A DNA stretch of 64,000 nucleotides from Zingiber officinale. Taxonomy: Eukaryota > Streptophyta > Magnoliopsida > Zingiberales > Zingiberaceae. Under the pieces are notes generated by a model. The model was not told the DNA's origin. It did no database searches and was given only the letters and a program-made list of their open reading frames with translations. Each line of letters opens with the position of its first letter. Position 1 is the first letter of the stretch. Shown here piece by piece: positions 22,401-39,157 of this stretch. Both the position numbers and the translations under genes were made by a program. Location: the NCBI RefSeq assembly GCF_018446385.1, contig NC_056002.1:9310894-9374893 (forward strand), given 5' to 3'.

Positions 22401-24167
22401 TGTTAGGATCGTCATACTCGGCTAGAGAGGGGGGTGTGAATAGCAGACCCAAATTGCTCGTTTCTTCCTATGATTAGGGTTAGCGCAGCAGAAATAACTA
22501 AATAGAAACGCAAAAAGGAAAGATCAAACCTCAAACTCAAACTCGACGATGTAACGAGGTTCGGAGATGAAACTCCTACTCCTTGGCGTGTCCGTAAGGT
22601 GGACGAAGCCTATCAATCCATCGGTGGATGAGTCCCCGGAAAACCGGCTAATAAGAACTCCTTCTGGGTGGAGAAACCTCACCACAAACTCTTGCAACAG
22701 CAAGATCAGAGTACAAGTACAAGAAGCACAGCAAGATACAAATATAAAGATGAATGTAACAACTCTTGCTTGCCTTCTCGTCGTCGACTGAAATCTCAGA
22801 TGAAGCACCAACTTCACGAATCACAGCAGCAGCTGAAACCGATCGAAGAAGTCGAGGAAGCTCACGCGAAGTTTCTAAGCGAGCTTAACAAAGCTCTAGA
22901 ACAACAGAAACAATAACTTCAGAAGGTGAAGAAGATCAAGAAGAAGCGTAAGGGAGAGAAAGTGTAGTCACTGTAGGAGCCCTCAACCTCTTTTATACCG
23001 CATCCACCGCAAGAAGAAGCCGTAAGACAGAAGATGTAAGACCGCCAGAGCCAACGGATAGTTCGACCGATCAGTGGCTCGATCGGTCCAGGCACTCGAT
23101 CGGTCTCGGGACCGATCAGTCAGTCCTGATCGGTCCCCGGACCGATCCCACCTCTGTAAGAGAGGTGGGCTGCCTCGATCGATCGTGAGACCGATCGACT
23201 CCGATCGCCCCGACTTATCGCTCACTCACGTAAAGTTGGCTCAACTCCTCCGATCGGTCTCGCACCGATCAAATGACTTACGTAACCCTTCGTTTGTTAT
23301 CCGATCGGTCACTGCATCGATCGATACTCAGCGATCGGATCGGTCACAGACCGATCCAGTTTAGAGCTCCACCCTAAACCCTAAATGGTCCCGAGAACGA
23401 GTTACCGAGCCCTCTCTTGACCTAGTCCGGAGAACGAGCTACCGAGCCCTCTCCGACTTCGTCCGGTCCAAAGAACGAGCTACCGAGCCCTCTCTGACCA
23501 CAGTCCGGAGAACAAGCTACCGAGCCCTCTCCGACTTTCCGTGCCAAGTCTCCAACTGGGTCTTCTCCCTGCCAAGTCTCCATACTCCGACTTTTCCGTG
23601 CCAAGCTCCTCGCTTGGACTTTTCACCAGATGTCTGGTCAACCTTGACCCATCCGGATTTCCCTGCTGACTTCACTCACCGGGACTTCCAAACTACCTAG
23701 CTTCACTCACTAGGTCTTTCCCGTCCTTCACTCACCAGGTCTTCCCAACTGCCTAGCTTCACTCACCAGGACTTTCTCCAACTGCCTGGCTTCACTCACC
23801 AGGACTTTCACTTTCACCTAGCTTCACTCACTAGGGTTTTCACCTGGCTTCACTCACCAGGATTTCCAATCTGCCTGCCTTCACTCACCAGGACTTTCCG
23901 AACTGTCTGGTTTCACTCACCAGGACTTTTCGAACTGCCTAACATCCCAGTTAGGACTTCCTAGTCAAGTATCCGGTCAACCTTGACCTACTTGACTCTT
24001 CTTCATCCAACCTGATCAGACCCTGATCAGTATCTCTCTGCATGGACAACTGCACCTACATTGTCCATGTCTACATGTCTTTCTGTATTGTCAAACATCG
24101 AAACCATGATCAAGGTTTACGCTTGGTCAACTAGGTCAACCTTGACCTACTGGAAATTGCACCAACA
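22401..24167 (-). repeat. 5' LTR of the gag-only element (right)
   Basis: 1767 bp, TGTTAGGATCG to CACCAACA, followed by ACTTT. The TATA box (minus strand) is at about 22991-22999. The block from about 22920 to 23370, which includes the GATCGGTC palindromes, differs from the left LTR far more than the rest does; there many C-A/T-G triplets of the left copy face CG. Confidence 0.88.
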
Positions 24168-25617
24168 ACTTTGTTCATAAGTCGTTGGTAAATTACCCCT
24201 GTATTTTTTAGTCTGAATGACATAACATTATAATAATAAGTGCCATCAGTGGTTATAAAGCTAATATTTTCTTGGTCGTCCTGGGCGAGAGACACTTGAT
24301 GATAGATCTGATAGACGTCCAGCATACAAATTAACTCGCAGTCGGAAGTTGAGTCTACTACTTAGTCGATTTGTGGCAAGGGATAGAAGTCCTTAAGGGA
24401 TGCTTTGTCAAGATCCCTGAAGTTGATGCAGACCCTCCATTCATTTCCTGCATTGGACACCAGGACCACGTTGGCCAACCAGCTCGGGAACTACACATCT
24501 CGAATGTAGCCGACCTCTAATAGCTTGTCCACCTCTACTAACATGGAAGGCGAGGTTGGGGACCTGCTCGGGCTCCTCTAAGTTGTGGAGGCGGAGGAGG
24601 AGCTTGGTGTTCTGGGGTGGATGCCTGGGTGGGTGTGAAGCTTGTGCCTCCTCCATGTCAATGTACTCGGTTGCCTAGCTGAGTAATGGTCGAAGTCCCT
24701 AGACAACTTTCGGATAAGGGAATGAAAGAAAAGATTGTCGGTGAGCCCCAATTAAAAGACACTCACCAAAATCTCTAGGGTGGCCGAGGGCACGTCTATG
24801 GCCACCTAGTTGAACTTCTTGATATAGACTAGCTCGGAGAGTTTCGTTAGGCCTTTTCTTGAGCGAAAAGAGGCTCAAGGGGATCTTATGGTAATGTCAG
24901 CTGCTAATGAAATGATGAAGGAAGGATTTGTAGAAATCCTTGAAACTGTGTATAGGCTCGGCTGACAGTCACTTAAACCACCTCTGTGATGAGCCCGAGA
25001 GTGTGGTGAGAAATACTCAATACTTTATGTTGTTCGTATATTGATGGAGGAGGGTGGTGTTTTCAAACTTTAGGAGGTAGTCCTTAGGATTGCCAAAGTA
25101 CGATAATGTTTTGGAAGCTTATTATCTAGTAACCCTGAGAGAACGGAGTGCTAATTCGCTTAGGAGAGATGCAAGTTACTTGGGCTTTTCCTTTACGCCC
25201 CTCTTGGACAGGTGCTTCTCCAGAAGATTCTTGAGGTAGTCCTTGGCCCATGTACTCGGGTGGCATATGGAAGAGTGCCCAATGGCGCGCTATTGGTGAG
25301 TGAATCGCAGGAGATAGATGGATGGGTGGAACATAAGGAGGGTTCAAGTCGATCGCTGGGGGAATGGGTTGATATTCCATCGGGCCTCCCTCTTGAGCTC
25401 CTCTTACCCTCTGATGTGGTGTTGTCAACATAACAAGATTAGGTGGAAAAGTACCACCAATAGTTGTTTGTTGTTGTTGTTGCACTAGTTTTTAGGCCCA
25501 AGCATTGATAAACATCTCTAGCTCCTCTGGAGTCAATGTGACTGCAGTGAGTCATCTAGCTTCTTCCATCTCTGAGCTTCAGATTCAGGAAAAACTTTTC
25601 ACAGACGGTGCCAAATA
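24168..25617 (-). pseudogene. Ty3/gypsy relic, reverse transcriptase N-part and gag region
   Basis: The first five bases are the second target-duplication copy. Minus-strand fragments show the reverse transcriptase start (MLDVYQIYHQVSLAQDDQEN at 24325, and upstream an EWRVCINFRDL-like motif near 24440). A proline-rich gag-like segment lies at 25126-25485 (HMPPEYMGQGLP). A GGCACCGTCTGTG-type sequence near 25598-25612 looks like the LTR-proximal primer region. The relic has more than ten breaks and seems to lack most of the protease region. Confidence 0.75.
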
Positions 25618-25870
25618 TGATCCTGTCTGAAAGCTGGAGATAATGCGTTGGGTAGGTGCTACAACGTTGACTAGATGAAGACCTCTAGATGGGATCGAAG
25701 ATGCTTGACTGGTGTGTTGAGCTCCCTACACACACCTAAACGAGCCAACAGAACGTTAGCTACCAAAAACCATGGAAGAGGTCCCTGGTGAAGACTCTCC
25801 AACGCTCAAGTCAGTGTATGCCTGGGTAGGAAGTAAAACAGTAGTAATGAACAGCAAGCGTGCTTAATGT
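25618..25870 (-). repeat. Gypsy LTR, part left of the solo-LTR insertion
   Basis: Begins TGATCCTGTCTG next to the primer-like region. Its final bases AATGT (25866-25870) are the target duplication of the solo LTR. Its other part resumes at 28317. Confidence 0.6.
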
Positions 25871-28316
25871 TGTTGGTTAGTCCTAGGAAAACGTACCGGT
25901 TCCACTGTACAAAATTTTTTTGTATAAGTGTCGAACCTTTCCTTAAATAACCTATTGTGATCTTTAGAAGTTAAATTAGGAATCGCAGACGGAACTTAAC
26001 ATCATTGATTCCAAATTTAACTTATCTATTCTTAAAGGTTTAGATTTGAATCGCAAGCGGAACTTAACACTATTGATTCAAATCTACCTAAGTTATTAAT
26101 TTCATTAAATATTAATTTCCAAAATTGGCTTCTAGGATTGCATGGCGAGGCACATGACCTTCTTGGATATGGGAGCAACCACCACCGCCTAGGCAAAGCC
26201 TTTTAAGGAAAGCTAATATTTAATTTTCTTAAATAACTCTAGGTTAACCAAAAAGAACAATCGAATCACAAATTCGAAAAAGAAGAAACACAAACTCGAA
26301 AAACTTATTCGAAAAACTAGATCTAATTGTCTCTTGTATTTAGAATTCTTACAAAGAAAATAACTAGTATGATGTGGAAGAAAATTACTAGTTATACCTT
26401 CTCTTTGTAAGCTAATGACCTCGAGATCTTCTGCCGTATTCCTCGTCTCGCCTTGGACGTCGTGTGGGCGATGATCCTCCAAGATGAAACACCTCCCAAA
26501 AGCTTCTTCCTCTTCTTCTAAAATCCGGCCACCAACACCACCAAGGAGAAGAGAGCAAAAGGGAAAAGAGAAGGGAGAGAGGGGCCGACCACCAAGAGAT
26601 CACCAAGCAAAAGAATAAGAGTTGTATCTCATTAAGCCCCCTCACCCCTTCTTTTATATTACTTGCCCAAGGCAAATAAGGAAAAACTTTTTACAAAAAA
26701 TAAAATCATCCAAAAGTTTTTCCTTTTTCCTTTTTAGTTTTCCTTTTCTTTCCTCTTGATTGAATCAATCATCAATTTTGATTTTGTGATGATTTTATTA
26801 TTTTTAATATGGCCGGCCACTTGCTTGGGCACCAAGCAAGGTGGCCGACCACCTCATCAAGGGGAAAAAGGAAATATATTTTTTATAAAATTTTACAAGA
26901 AAAACTCTTATAAAATTTTACAAGCTCTCTTTCCTAAAGTAGGAGTTAAAAAGAAAAGTTCTAAAAATTAAAACCATGTTTTAAAATTTAAAACTTCTCT
27001 TACAAAATTTCCTTTTTTAATATGATGATAGAAAATTTTAATTTTAAAACTTATCTCCCTTTTTTTCTTAAACCATGAGGATGGTTAAAAAAGAAAGTTT
27101 TAAAATTTTTAAAACTCTGTATTAAAACATGTGGCCAAATTCAAATAAGGAAAGTCTTAAAAATTAAAATCTCTCTTTTAAAACTTATAGTTTTCTACAA
27201 AGAGAAGATTTTAAAAATTCAAAACACCCCTCTTATTTGAATTAATCTTGGTCGGCCCCTACATGCTTGGTCACCAAGCAATAGGGTCGGCCCCTATAAA
27301 GAGGATGTGGCCGGCCCTTGCTTGGTCACCAAGCATTGGACCGGCCCACTTCTTGGACACCAAGAAGAGCCTTACATTTGGATGGACTTGAGGCAATACT
27401 GAGGCTACGACAGAGACCTAGAGGAGAAATTAGTTTTGGCTTTCCGATGAGCTTGAGTATCCCGTGCTCGCCCTGAACACACAACTCAAGTTCATCGATA
27501 ATAACTCATTCCACTAGAGAGTTATTACCGCACTACCGCACCAATCTCAAATTACATTATGGGCTCCTTCTTATCATGAGTGTGTTAGTCTCCCTGTATT
27601 TAAGATTACGAATGTCCACTAATTAAGTAAGTTACTGACAACTCACTTAATTAATATCTAGCTCCAAAAGTAGTACCACTCAACTTCATTGTCATGTCGG
27701 ACTAAGTCCACCTGCAGGGTTTAACATGGCAATCCTTATGAGCTCCTCTTGGGGACATTCTCAACCTAGATAACTAGAACACATATTCCTTCTATAATCA
27801 ACAACACATACTATAAGTAATATCATTTCCCAACTTATCGGGCATATTGATTTATCGAGCTAAACCTCACCCTTTGATAAGTCAAAGAAATAAATATTAA
27901 ATAAATGTGCTTGTTATTATATTATGATTAAGAGCACACACTTCCATAATAACTAAGGTCTAGTTCTTTTACTAAGTCAGTACAAAAAGAACTTACCTAA
28001 ATGGTCCTACTCAATACACTTAAAGTGTATCAGTGTAATTTATTAGTCAAGATAAACTAATACTTAATTACACTACGACTATTCTGATGGTTTGTTCCTT
28101 TCCATCTTAGTCGTGAGCAACTGTTTATAATTTATAGAGAACTGACAACATGGTCTTCTGAGTGTGACACCACACCCATGTTATCTACTATATAAATTAA
28201 TTGAACAATTACATTTAATAAATAAATGCAGATATTGACCAATGTGATTCTTTTATTTCAAAAATAAATGTTTACAAAAGCTAGGCTTTTAGTATACACT
28301 CCAGCAAATGTAATGA
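25871..28316 (-). mobile_element. Solo LTR, 2446 bp, with AATGT target duplication
   Basis: Runs from TGTTGGTTAGTCCTAGG to ACTCCAGCA and is flanked on both sides by AATGT (25866-25870 and 28317-28321). No internal region is present, as expected after LTR-LTR recombination. On the minus strand, a TATA box (AATATAAAAG) lies at 26651-26660, and palindromes GCTTGGTCACCAAGC lie upstream of it at about 26823, 27265, 27320 and 27352. It inserted into the gypsy LTR. Confidence 0.85.
26823..27364. repeat. CTTGGNNACCAAG palindromes upstream of the solo-LTR TATA box
   Basis: GCTTGGGCACCAAGC (26823), GCTTGGTCACCAAGC (27265 and 27320) and CTTGGACACCAAG (27352) are near-perfect palindromes. Each lies close to a GGCCGGCC or GGTCGGCCC motif. 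Confidence 0.75.
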
Positions 28317-28711
28317 AGTGTGCGTACCTTGTCATTGGAGAGGACCCTATGTTTATATATTACCTCTATAACTTTAACAATCATGAGATGACAGAGAATG
28401 TCGAGTGTCAGAAGTTGTTGAGCAACGGAGCATATGCATACTGGAAGGCGTATAGTTAGTCCGAGGAAACTTCCGCTACTCATGTGTGTCCTTTTTGTAA
28501 CTGACGCTATTAAGGAGGCAGTTGAAGGAATATACTGTCATAATGTGTCGGCTGAGGGGAAGCATAATCGCCTTAGAGGAAGGTTCCCTGGACCTGCATC
28601 ATCTTAGAGGAATATTCTTTGACAGACGGTTGTTATTCTATAACAAATTGTTAGAATTCTTTGATAATGATGTTCCCTGAGCACATCTTGGCCATGTGTT
28701 GTCTTGCCAGA

Positions 28712-28880
28712 GCGAATAATAAATGGAACCTTGCGTTTTATGAGTATATCTCAGCCAACCGTTGATTTGTATGGGCGAATAATAAATGGAACCTTGCGTT
28801 TTATGAGTATATCTCATTCAGGCGTTGACCTGCCTAGGTGAATAATAAATGAAACCTTATGTTTTATAAGGTTGGCCCAC
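28712..28880. repeat. 63-bp tandem repeat, about 2.7 units
   Basis: Units start at 28712, 28775 and 28838, each with GCGAATAATAAATGGAACCT followed by TTTATGAGTATATCTCA. The third unit is incomplete and more diverged. Confidence 0.85.
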
Positions 28881-28918
28881 ACTCTACACTGATATGATAT
28901 ATATGTGTAGTAATACTG

Positions 28919-29115
28919 GAGATCTGAGTGAAATACCGTCAAGTTCTTAGGATCGCTCCAATATATACTAGGAGTTTGGAGATCTGAGTAAAATACTATC
29001 CGGTTCTTAGGGTCGCTCGAATATATGCTAGGAGTCTAGGGATCTGAGTAAAGTACCGTCCGGTTCTTAGGGTCACTTGAATGTATGTTGGGTATCTAGA
29101 GATCTAAGTGAAATC
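28919..29115. repeat. 60-bp tandem repeat, about 3.3 units
   Basis: Units begin GGAGATCTGAGT near 28919, 28979 and 29039, with a partial fourth at about 29099. Each carries GTTCTTAGGRTCGCTC. The period is constant at 60 bp. Confidence 0.85.
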
Positions 29116-29450
29116 ATAGAATCGGGTCCCTTGAGCCCGGAAGGCCTTATGGTTGTTGTACCATAAACAGGGCTGCTCATCTTCTAGAGAATGGAAAACT
29201 AAGTCTGCAGGAACTAGACCAACCTTTCGGTTAGGCATCCTCACAATTGGGGGCTGGTCCCTAACCACCGAAGTAATATCTCAAGCCATTCAGATCCAGT
29301 CGGGAAATTGACCATACTTAGGACTGGAATGCTCGTTCCTCAGGCAGGACCGCCCATCCTTGAATTGGGGACCTTAACACTGGATGAGAGACTGAGCTTT
29401 ACCCAAGGGTGGCATGTTGACTGCTACCTTTCCTTGACTTGTACTTTCAC

Positions 29451-30755
29451 CTCACCTTGAGCCTGATGTTCTCATTTAACACCCTATATCACTCATAATG
29501 AATTAAGTTTAAGAATTGCAAGTGATATTGCGAAGCAATTTAAATCAAGGACATGAAGGTATATATGTGATTGCCTAGGCTTGGTATGATGGTAAGAGGT
29601 AGAGTGTATTTCCAAACAATTTAGGATTTAATTCTCACATACGATCCATTTACGATGATTGAACTACTAATAAAATTGAGGTGTCATGTCAAAAGCAATC
29701 GTCGTACTTTCTAGATTTACTTAATGGGATGAATATGGGGCTATATATATATATATATACTTGAAGAACTAATTGTCCAACTCTATGACACACTATCTAA
29801 AAAGGGCTAAATGAAATGCTTAAAATGAAGTCAAGAGCTTCTTGTTTGGTTGAATTAATCACGGACGTGAATTAGTGACACCCTACTAATGGTGGCGTTG
29901 ATGATGGTTTCCTTGAGACAATCAAATTGTGAAGGAAATTACTATAATTTTAATGCATATTTTAATTAATAAATCTAGAGTTTATTTATTTATTGTATAG
30001 CATTTATGATAAAAGATCCTAATAGCATATATGCTTTTATTTATTTATCTTAGAACTTTCAAGGAGGTCATTGTTGGGTGCGAGGAAACTTAAGATGGTA
30101 AGGATCCATAGTAAATTGCTCATAACAAAACACTGTATAGCTAAAAATATTTAATATTTAATTCAAAATTTTAAACAAATTTTCTTTTCTAAGAATGTTT
30201 AAATATTAAAAAAATTTAAACAAATTTTCTTTTCTTTCTTAAACAATTGAAAAAAAATGAAATCATTGTTTTTTTTTCAAACAAACAGAAAAAAAAAAAG
30301 AAATGAACATAATCCGGCCAGATCCGTACGACCTCTGCCCTTTCTCAAAGTTCTGTCCTCTGCAAATCATGTCTAGGCAATAAATTGTGTGGGGAATATG
30401 TGCATTGTTCATCGTCAGTAGCTTTGTCCACTGTTTTCTCCTTTTCAAATTCCATTTATTTCTCCCCCTTCTCTTCTTCTCAATTATTATTGGCGCGTCC
30501 AGTAAAAGCAATTTATCCTTCAATTATTTGGTTCATATAACTATTAGATTGTTAAATGGTCTTGAATCATTACAAACAGCCAAGAAAGTTGGCTACTTGT
30601 CATTTTCCGATTGTGATTTTGAGATAAAGCGCGGGGAGATAGTTGGCTACTTGGCTCTAGCTAGATTACTGTCTTCTGATCTGAGGTTTAGGAGTTGATC
30701 ATGTAAGGAGATGATGCTCAGATAGATAGTTATTGATGAATAGTTAATTCTCTAA
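29451..30755. other. Intergenic stretch without a recognised feature
   Basis: AT-rich sequence with a (TA)n run at 29740-29758 and A/T homopolymers. Frames at 30263-30523 (-) and 30387-30698 (+) overlap on opposite strands and have no recognisable domain. I see no gene or element end here. Confidence 0.5.
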
Positions 30756-31435
30756 TCTTGAATAAAACTTCTCAATGATCTTGCACATAATCAATCGATC
30801 TAACGAAGTGTTAGTGATCAAAGATCATAGAAGGAGTTCTGACAAGGCCCTTTGACGCTCAAGTTTATACAGTTTCCTTACAAGTGGAAAAAAAGAACAG
30901 TAATGGATACGTGAATGAAGGTTTCTAATGCAGGAATTGCGTACCTCATCAACGGAGAAGACCCCTTTTTTTATATCACCTCTCATGATCTCCATGACCA
31001 TGAGTTGTCATCATGCATCGGAGTTTGTTAGGTAGTTCTTCGAAAAGCTTCCGAGGAATCTTTTCTACCCACAGATATACCTCTTTTGTCGTTTATAACT
31101 AAATCTTTTTTAAAGTCATTGGAGAGATAAATGAATCGTCGATAAGAAACTAGATAAACTCCATAGAAGTTTTCAAAGGAATATTCTCGATAACTATGCG
31201 AGACTGTTAAAATATTGTCGATTGTTTGTCTGCTGCATATATTTCGACCGGCTCGTAGCGCCGACCATATTGTTTTATCATGGTACTCTGTTATGGTATC
31301 TCGGCCTGTCCATAAAACTGGACGTATTATTTGTCATTGTATCAATCTGCCTTGTCATACATTATATTCTACAAGGATCTTTTCTAATATAACGCTCATA
31401 GTGTACCAAAGCTTCATACAAGAAATATGTTAGAA
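30756..31435 (-). repeat. Second fragment of the gypsy LTR family
   Basis: Shares GACGCTCAAGT (30862), the TGCRTACCT...GAGARGACCC block (about 30950) and following sequence with the split gypsy LTR at 25800 and 28330. It is divergent and has no clear ends, so it is an old partial copy. Confidence 0.5.
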
Positions 31436-31529
31436 TTTTATTTTAGAGATAAGATGAAATTAATTAACTAAAACTTGGTCAACCTATACGCGATCGAGCT
31501 GATATGCAGAGTTTTCTAAGAATAAGTGT

Positions 31530-32715
31530 CTTTAAGCTCGCCCGATCTTTACCCGGCCGGACGACAAGGGAAGCCTCGTGTTCGGTCGGTCTTTATCCAG
31601 CCGATCTCATATTAAGAGTTTTATAAGGCCACACATCTCTAAGTTCGTCCGGGCTTTATTCGATTGATTGTATATTAAAGATATACATATATAAGTTTAA
31701 GTATCTCTGGGCTCACCCAGGCTTTGCCCGGTCGGATGTTCAAGAGAACTTATATATTTGTTCGGCTTTCGTCCGACCGATCGTATATTAAAGATATACA
31801 TAAGGGTTAAGTGTCTCTGGGTCCGCCCGGACTTTGCCCGACCGGGTGTTCACAGAAAACTTGTATGTTCGTTCGATTTTCGTTCGGTTGATCGTATATT
31901 AAAGATATACATAAGATTAAGTTTCTCTAGGTCAGTCCGAGGTTTGATCGGTCGAGTGTTCACAGAGAACTTGCATGTTCATTCATCCTTCGTCCGACCG
32001 ATCATATATTAAAGATATACATAAGGTTAAGTATCTCTGGGCTCACTCGGGCTTTACTCGACCGGGTGTTCACAGAGAATTTATATGTTCGTTCAGCCTT
32101 TGTCCGACTGATCGTATATTAAAAATATACATAAGGTTAAATATCTCTAGATCCGCTCGGACTTTGCCCGACCGGGTGTTCACAGAGAACTTGTATATTC
32201 GTTCGGCCTTCGTTCGACCGATCGTATATTAAAGATATGTCGAAGTTAAGTATTTCTGGACCCGCACGAGCTTTTCCCGGTTGGATATTCACATAGAACT
32301 TGTATGTTCATTAGACCTTCGTCCGACCGATTGTATATTAAAGATATACATAAGGTTAAGTATCTCTGAGTCCGCCTGGACTTTGCCCGACCGGGTATTC
32401 ATTCGGCCTTCGTTCGACCGATCGTATATTAAATATATGGTTGAAGTTAAGTATCTCTGGACCTGCATGGGCTTTTCCCGGTTGGATATTCGCATAGAAC
32501 TTGTATGTTCGTTCGATTTTCGTCCGACCGATCGTATATTAAAGATATACACAAGGTTAAGTATCTTTGAGTCCGCTTGGACTTTTCTGGCCGGGTATTC
32601 ACAGAGAATTTGTATGTTCATTCGACCTTTGTCTGACCGATCGTATATTAAAGATATATATGAGGTTAAGTATCTCTGAACCTGTTTGGATTTTACTCGG
32701 ATGAATGTTCATAGA
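31530..32715. repeat. Minisatellite of about 110-bp units, about ten copies
   Basis: Each unit contains CCGACCGATCGTATATTAAA, GATATACATAAG, GTTAAGTATCTCTGG, a CCGCCYGGACTTTGCCCGACC segment and TTCACAGAGAACTTGTATG. The ATCGTATATTAAA-type core recurs near 31667, 31780, 31890, 31998, 32110, 32220, 32330, 32420, 32536 and 32640, with a decayed first unit. The array ends about 670 bp before the protease start codon. Long open frames across it arise from the repeat itself. Confidence 0.9.
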
Positions 32716-33350
32716 GAACTGTCCGATCGTTAACTAATCGAGCATCCTACCTTTTTTATTTTTAGAGAACAATCCTAAAATTTTTATATTCAACTAAGTT
32801 CACACCCGATTTTTTTTACCCACGTTTTGTTGTAGAGTTATACGGACAAGATCTAAGAATTTTAAAGTTAGCCGATCAATACACCATTACCCGTATGGGG
32901 GGAGCTATACGATCCTCATGTCAATCAATGAACCTCGCGACTATTTAGCTGCTCAAGACAAGATGATAAAAATGCATTTATCTCGTAGATTCCAAGCAAT
33001 TGAATTACTCGTATTTTTTAGAAATCTTCGGGGCAGTTTCCCCTTCTTCAGAAATTATGAAAATCTGTCCTGCGAGATTGGATACCGACGAAGTGATGGG
33101 ACGCATTTCAATTAATTTCCCACCTTCCACCTCTTCTCCCTGGCAATGTATCAAAAGCAGATGCTTTGCAATTATTCCGGCCCCATTCTTCCTGGTTTAT
33201 AGTCGCTCCTGTCCATTCCATCATTGTTCGTGATACAAAACTCGAAAATGCGTTAGATAGGAGCAATTTGGCGTCTTCTCTCGTCCCTTCTCCCTTCTTA
33301 TTTCCTCTGCTTTTGTTCGGCTGGTCTCTCATACCAGTTCTTGGCTGTAA

Positions 33351-38781
<5,431 letters not shown>

Positions 38782-39157
38782 GGGTAGTTTACAGACTTTC
38801 CATATATCTGCCACTAGATCATAGATATTTAAGTATGACTTTCTGCCCATCTGCGTAAGTTAGCTGGTTTGAATGTATATAGGTGTGTTTCCATTTATCT
38901 TGCTTATTGTAATATCACAGCACGCCAGTCTATGCCACCTTGCATGAATTTGGTGAGAGCTATGCTATTATTATGGATATTTTGTTCTTGAGGAATTAAT
39001 GAACTAATAACTAAGAGAATGGTCTAATTAATGATACAATGCTGATACTATTGCTCATACTTCTGCATACTTAACCAAAATATATCATCACATATATTTA
39101 TCAAGATTTAAAAAAAAGTACAAAATGCATAATGTTTTCCTTAGTCTCAAAGTTTAG

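Larger units (their letters stand above)
17306..24167 (-). mobile_element. Gag-only LTR retroelement (copia-type), 6.86 kb, flanked by ACTTT
   Basis: Two LTRs of about 1.8 kb (17306-19107 and 22401-24167) flank 3.3 kb of internal sequence. The orientation is minus: an initiator-Met primer site lies beside the right LTR and a polypurine tract beside the left LTR. The only coding region is a Sirevirus-like gag at 20950-22338. There is no integrase, reverse transcriptase or RNase H, so movement would need enzymes from a relative. The 5-bp target duplication is perfect and the LTRs are alike outside one divergent patch, so the insertion is fairly young. It sits inside the gypsy reverse transcriptase region. 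Confidence 0.9.
28317..29450 (-). repeat. Gypsy LTR, part right of the solo-LTR insertion (end approximate)
   Basis: Sequence resumes with AATGTAATGAAGTGTGCGTACC. The same GCGTACC...GGAGAGGACCC pattern recurs at 30930-31030 in a second fragment, which supports an LTR family. Two short tandem arrays lie inside. The far boundary is not visible with certainty; 29450 is an estimate from where the repeat-like content fades. Confidence 0.5.

Noticed and set aside
29570-29660. tRNA-derived SINE head
   Set aside because: GGTAAGAGGTAGAG and GGATTTAATTCTC loosely resemble A and B boxes, but spacing and match are poor, and there is no poly-A tail or target duplication.
31758-32679. Long overlapping frames in the minisatellite (for example 31758-32012, 32281-32679 +)
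   Set aside because: They are translations of the tandem repeat in changing frames; no start context, no family, and the reading depends on unit length.
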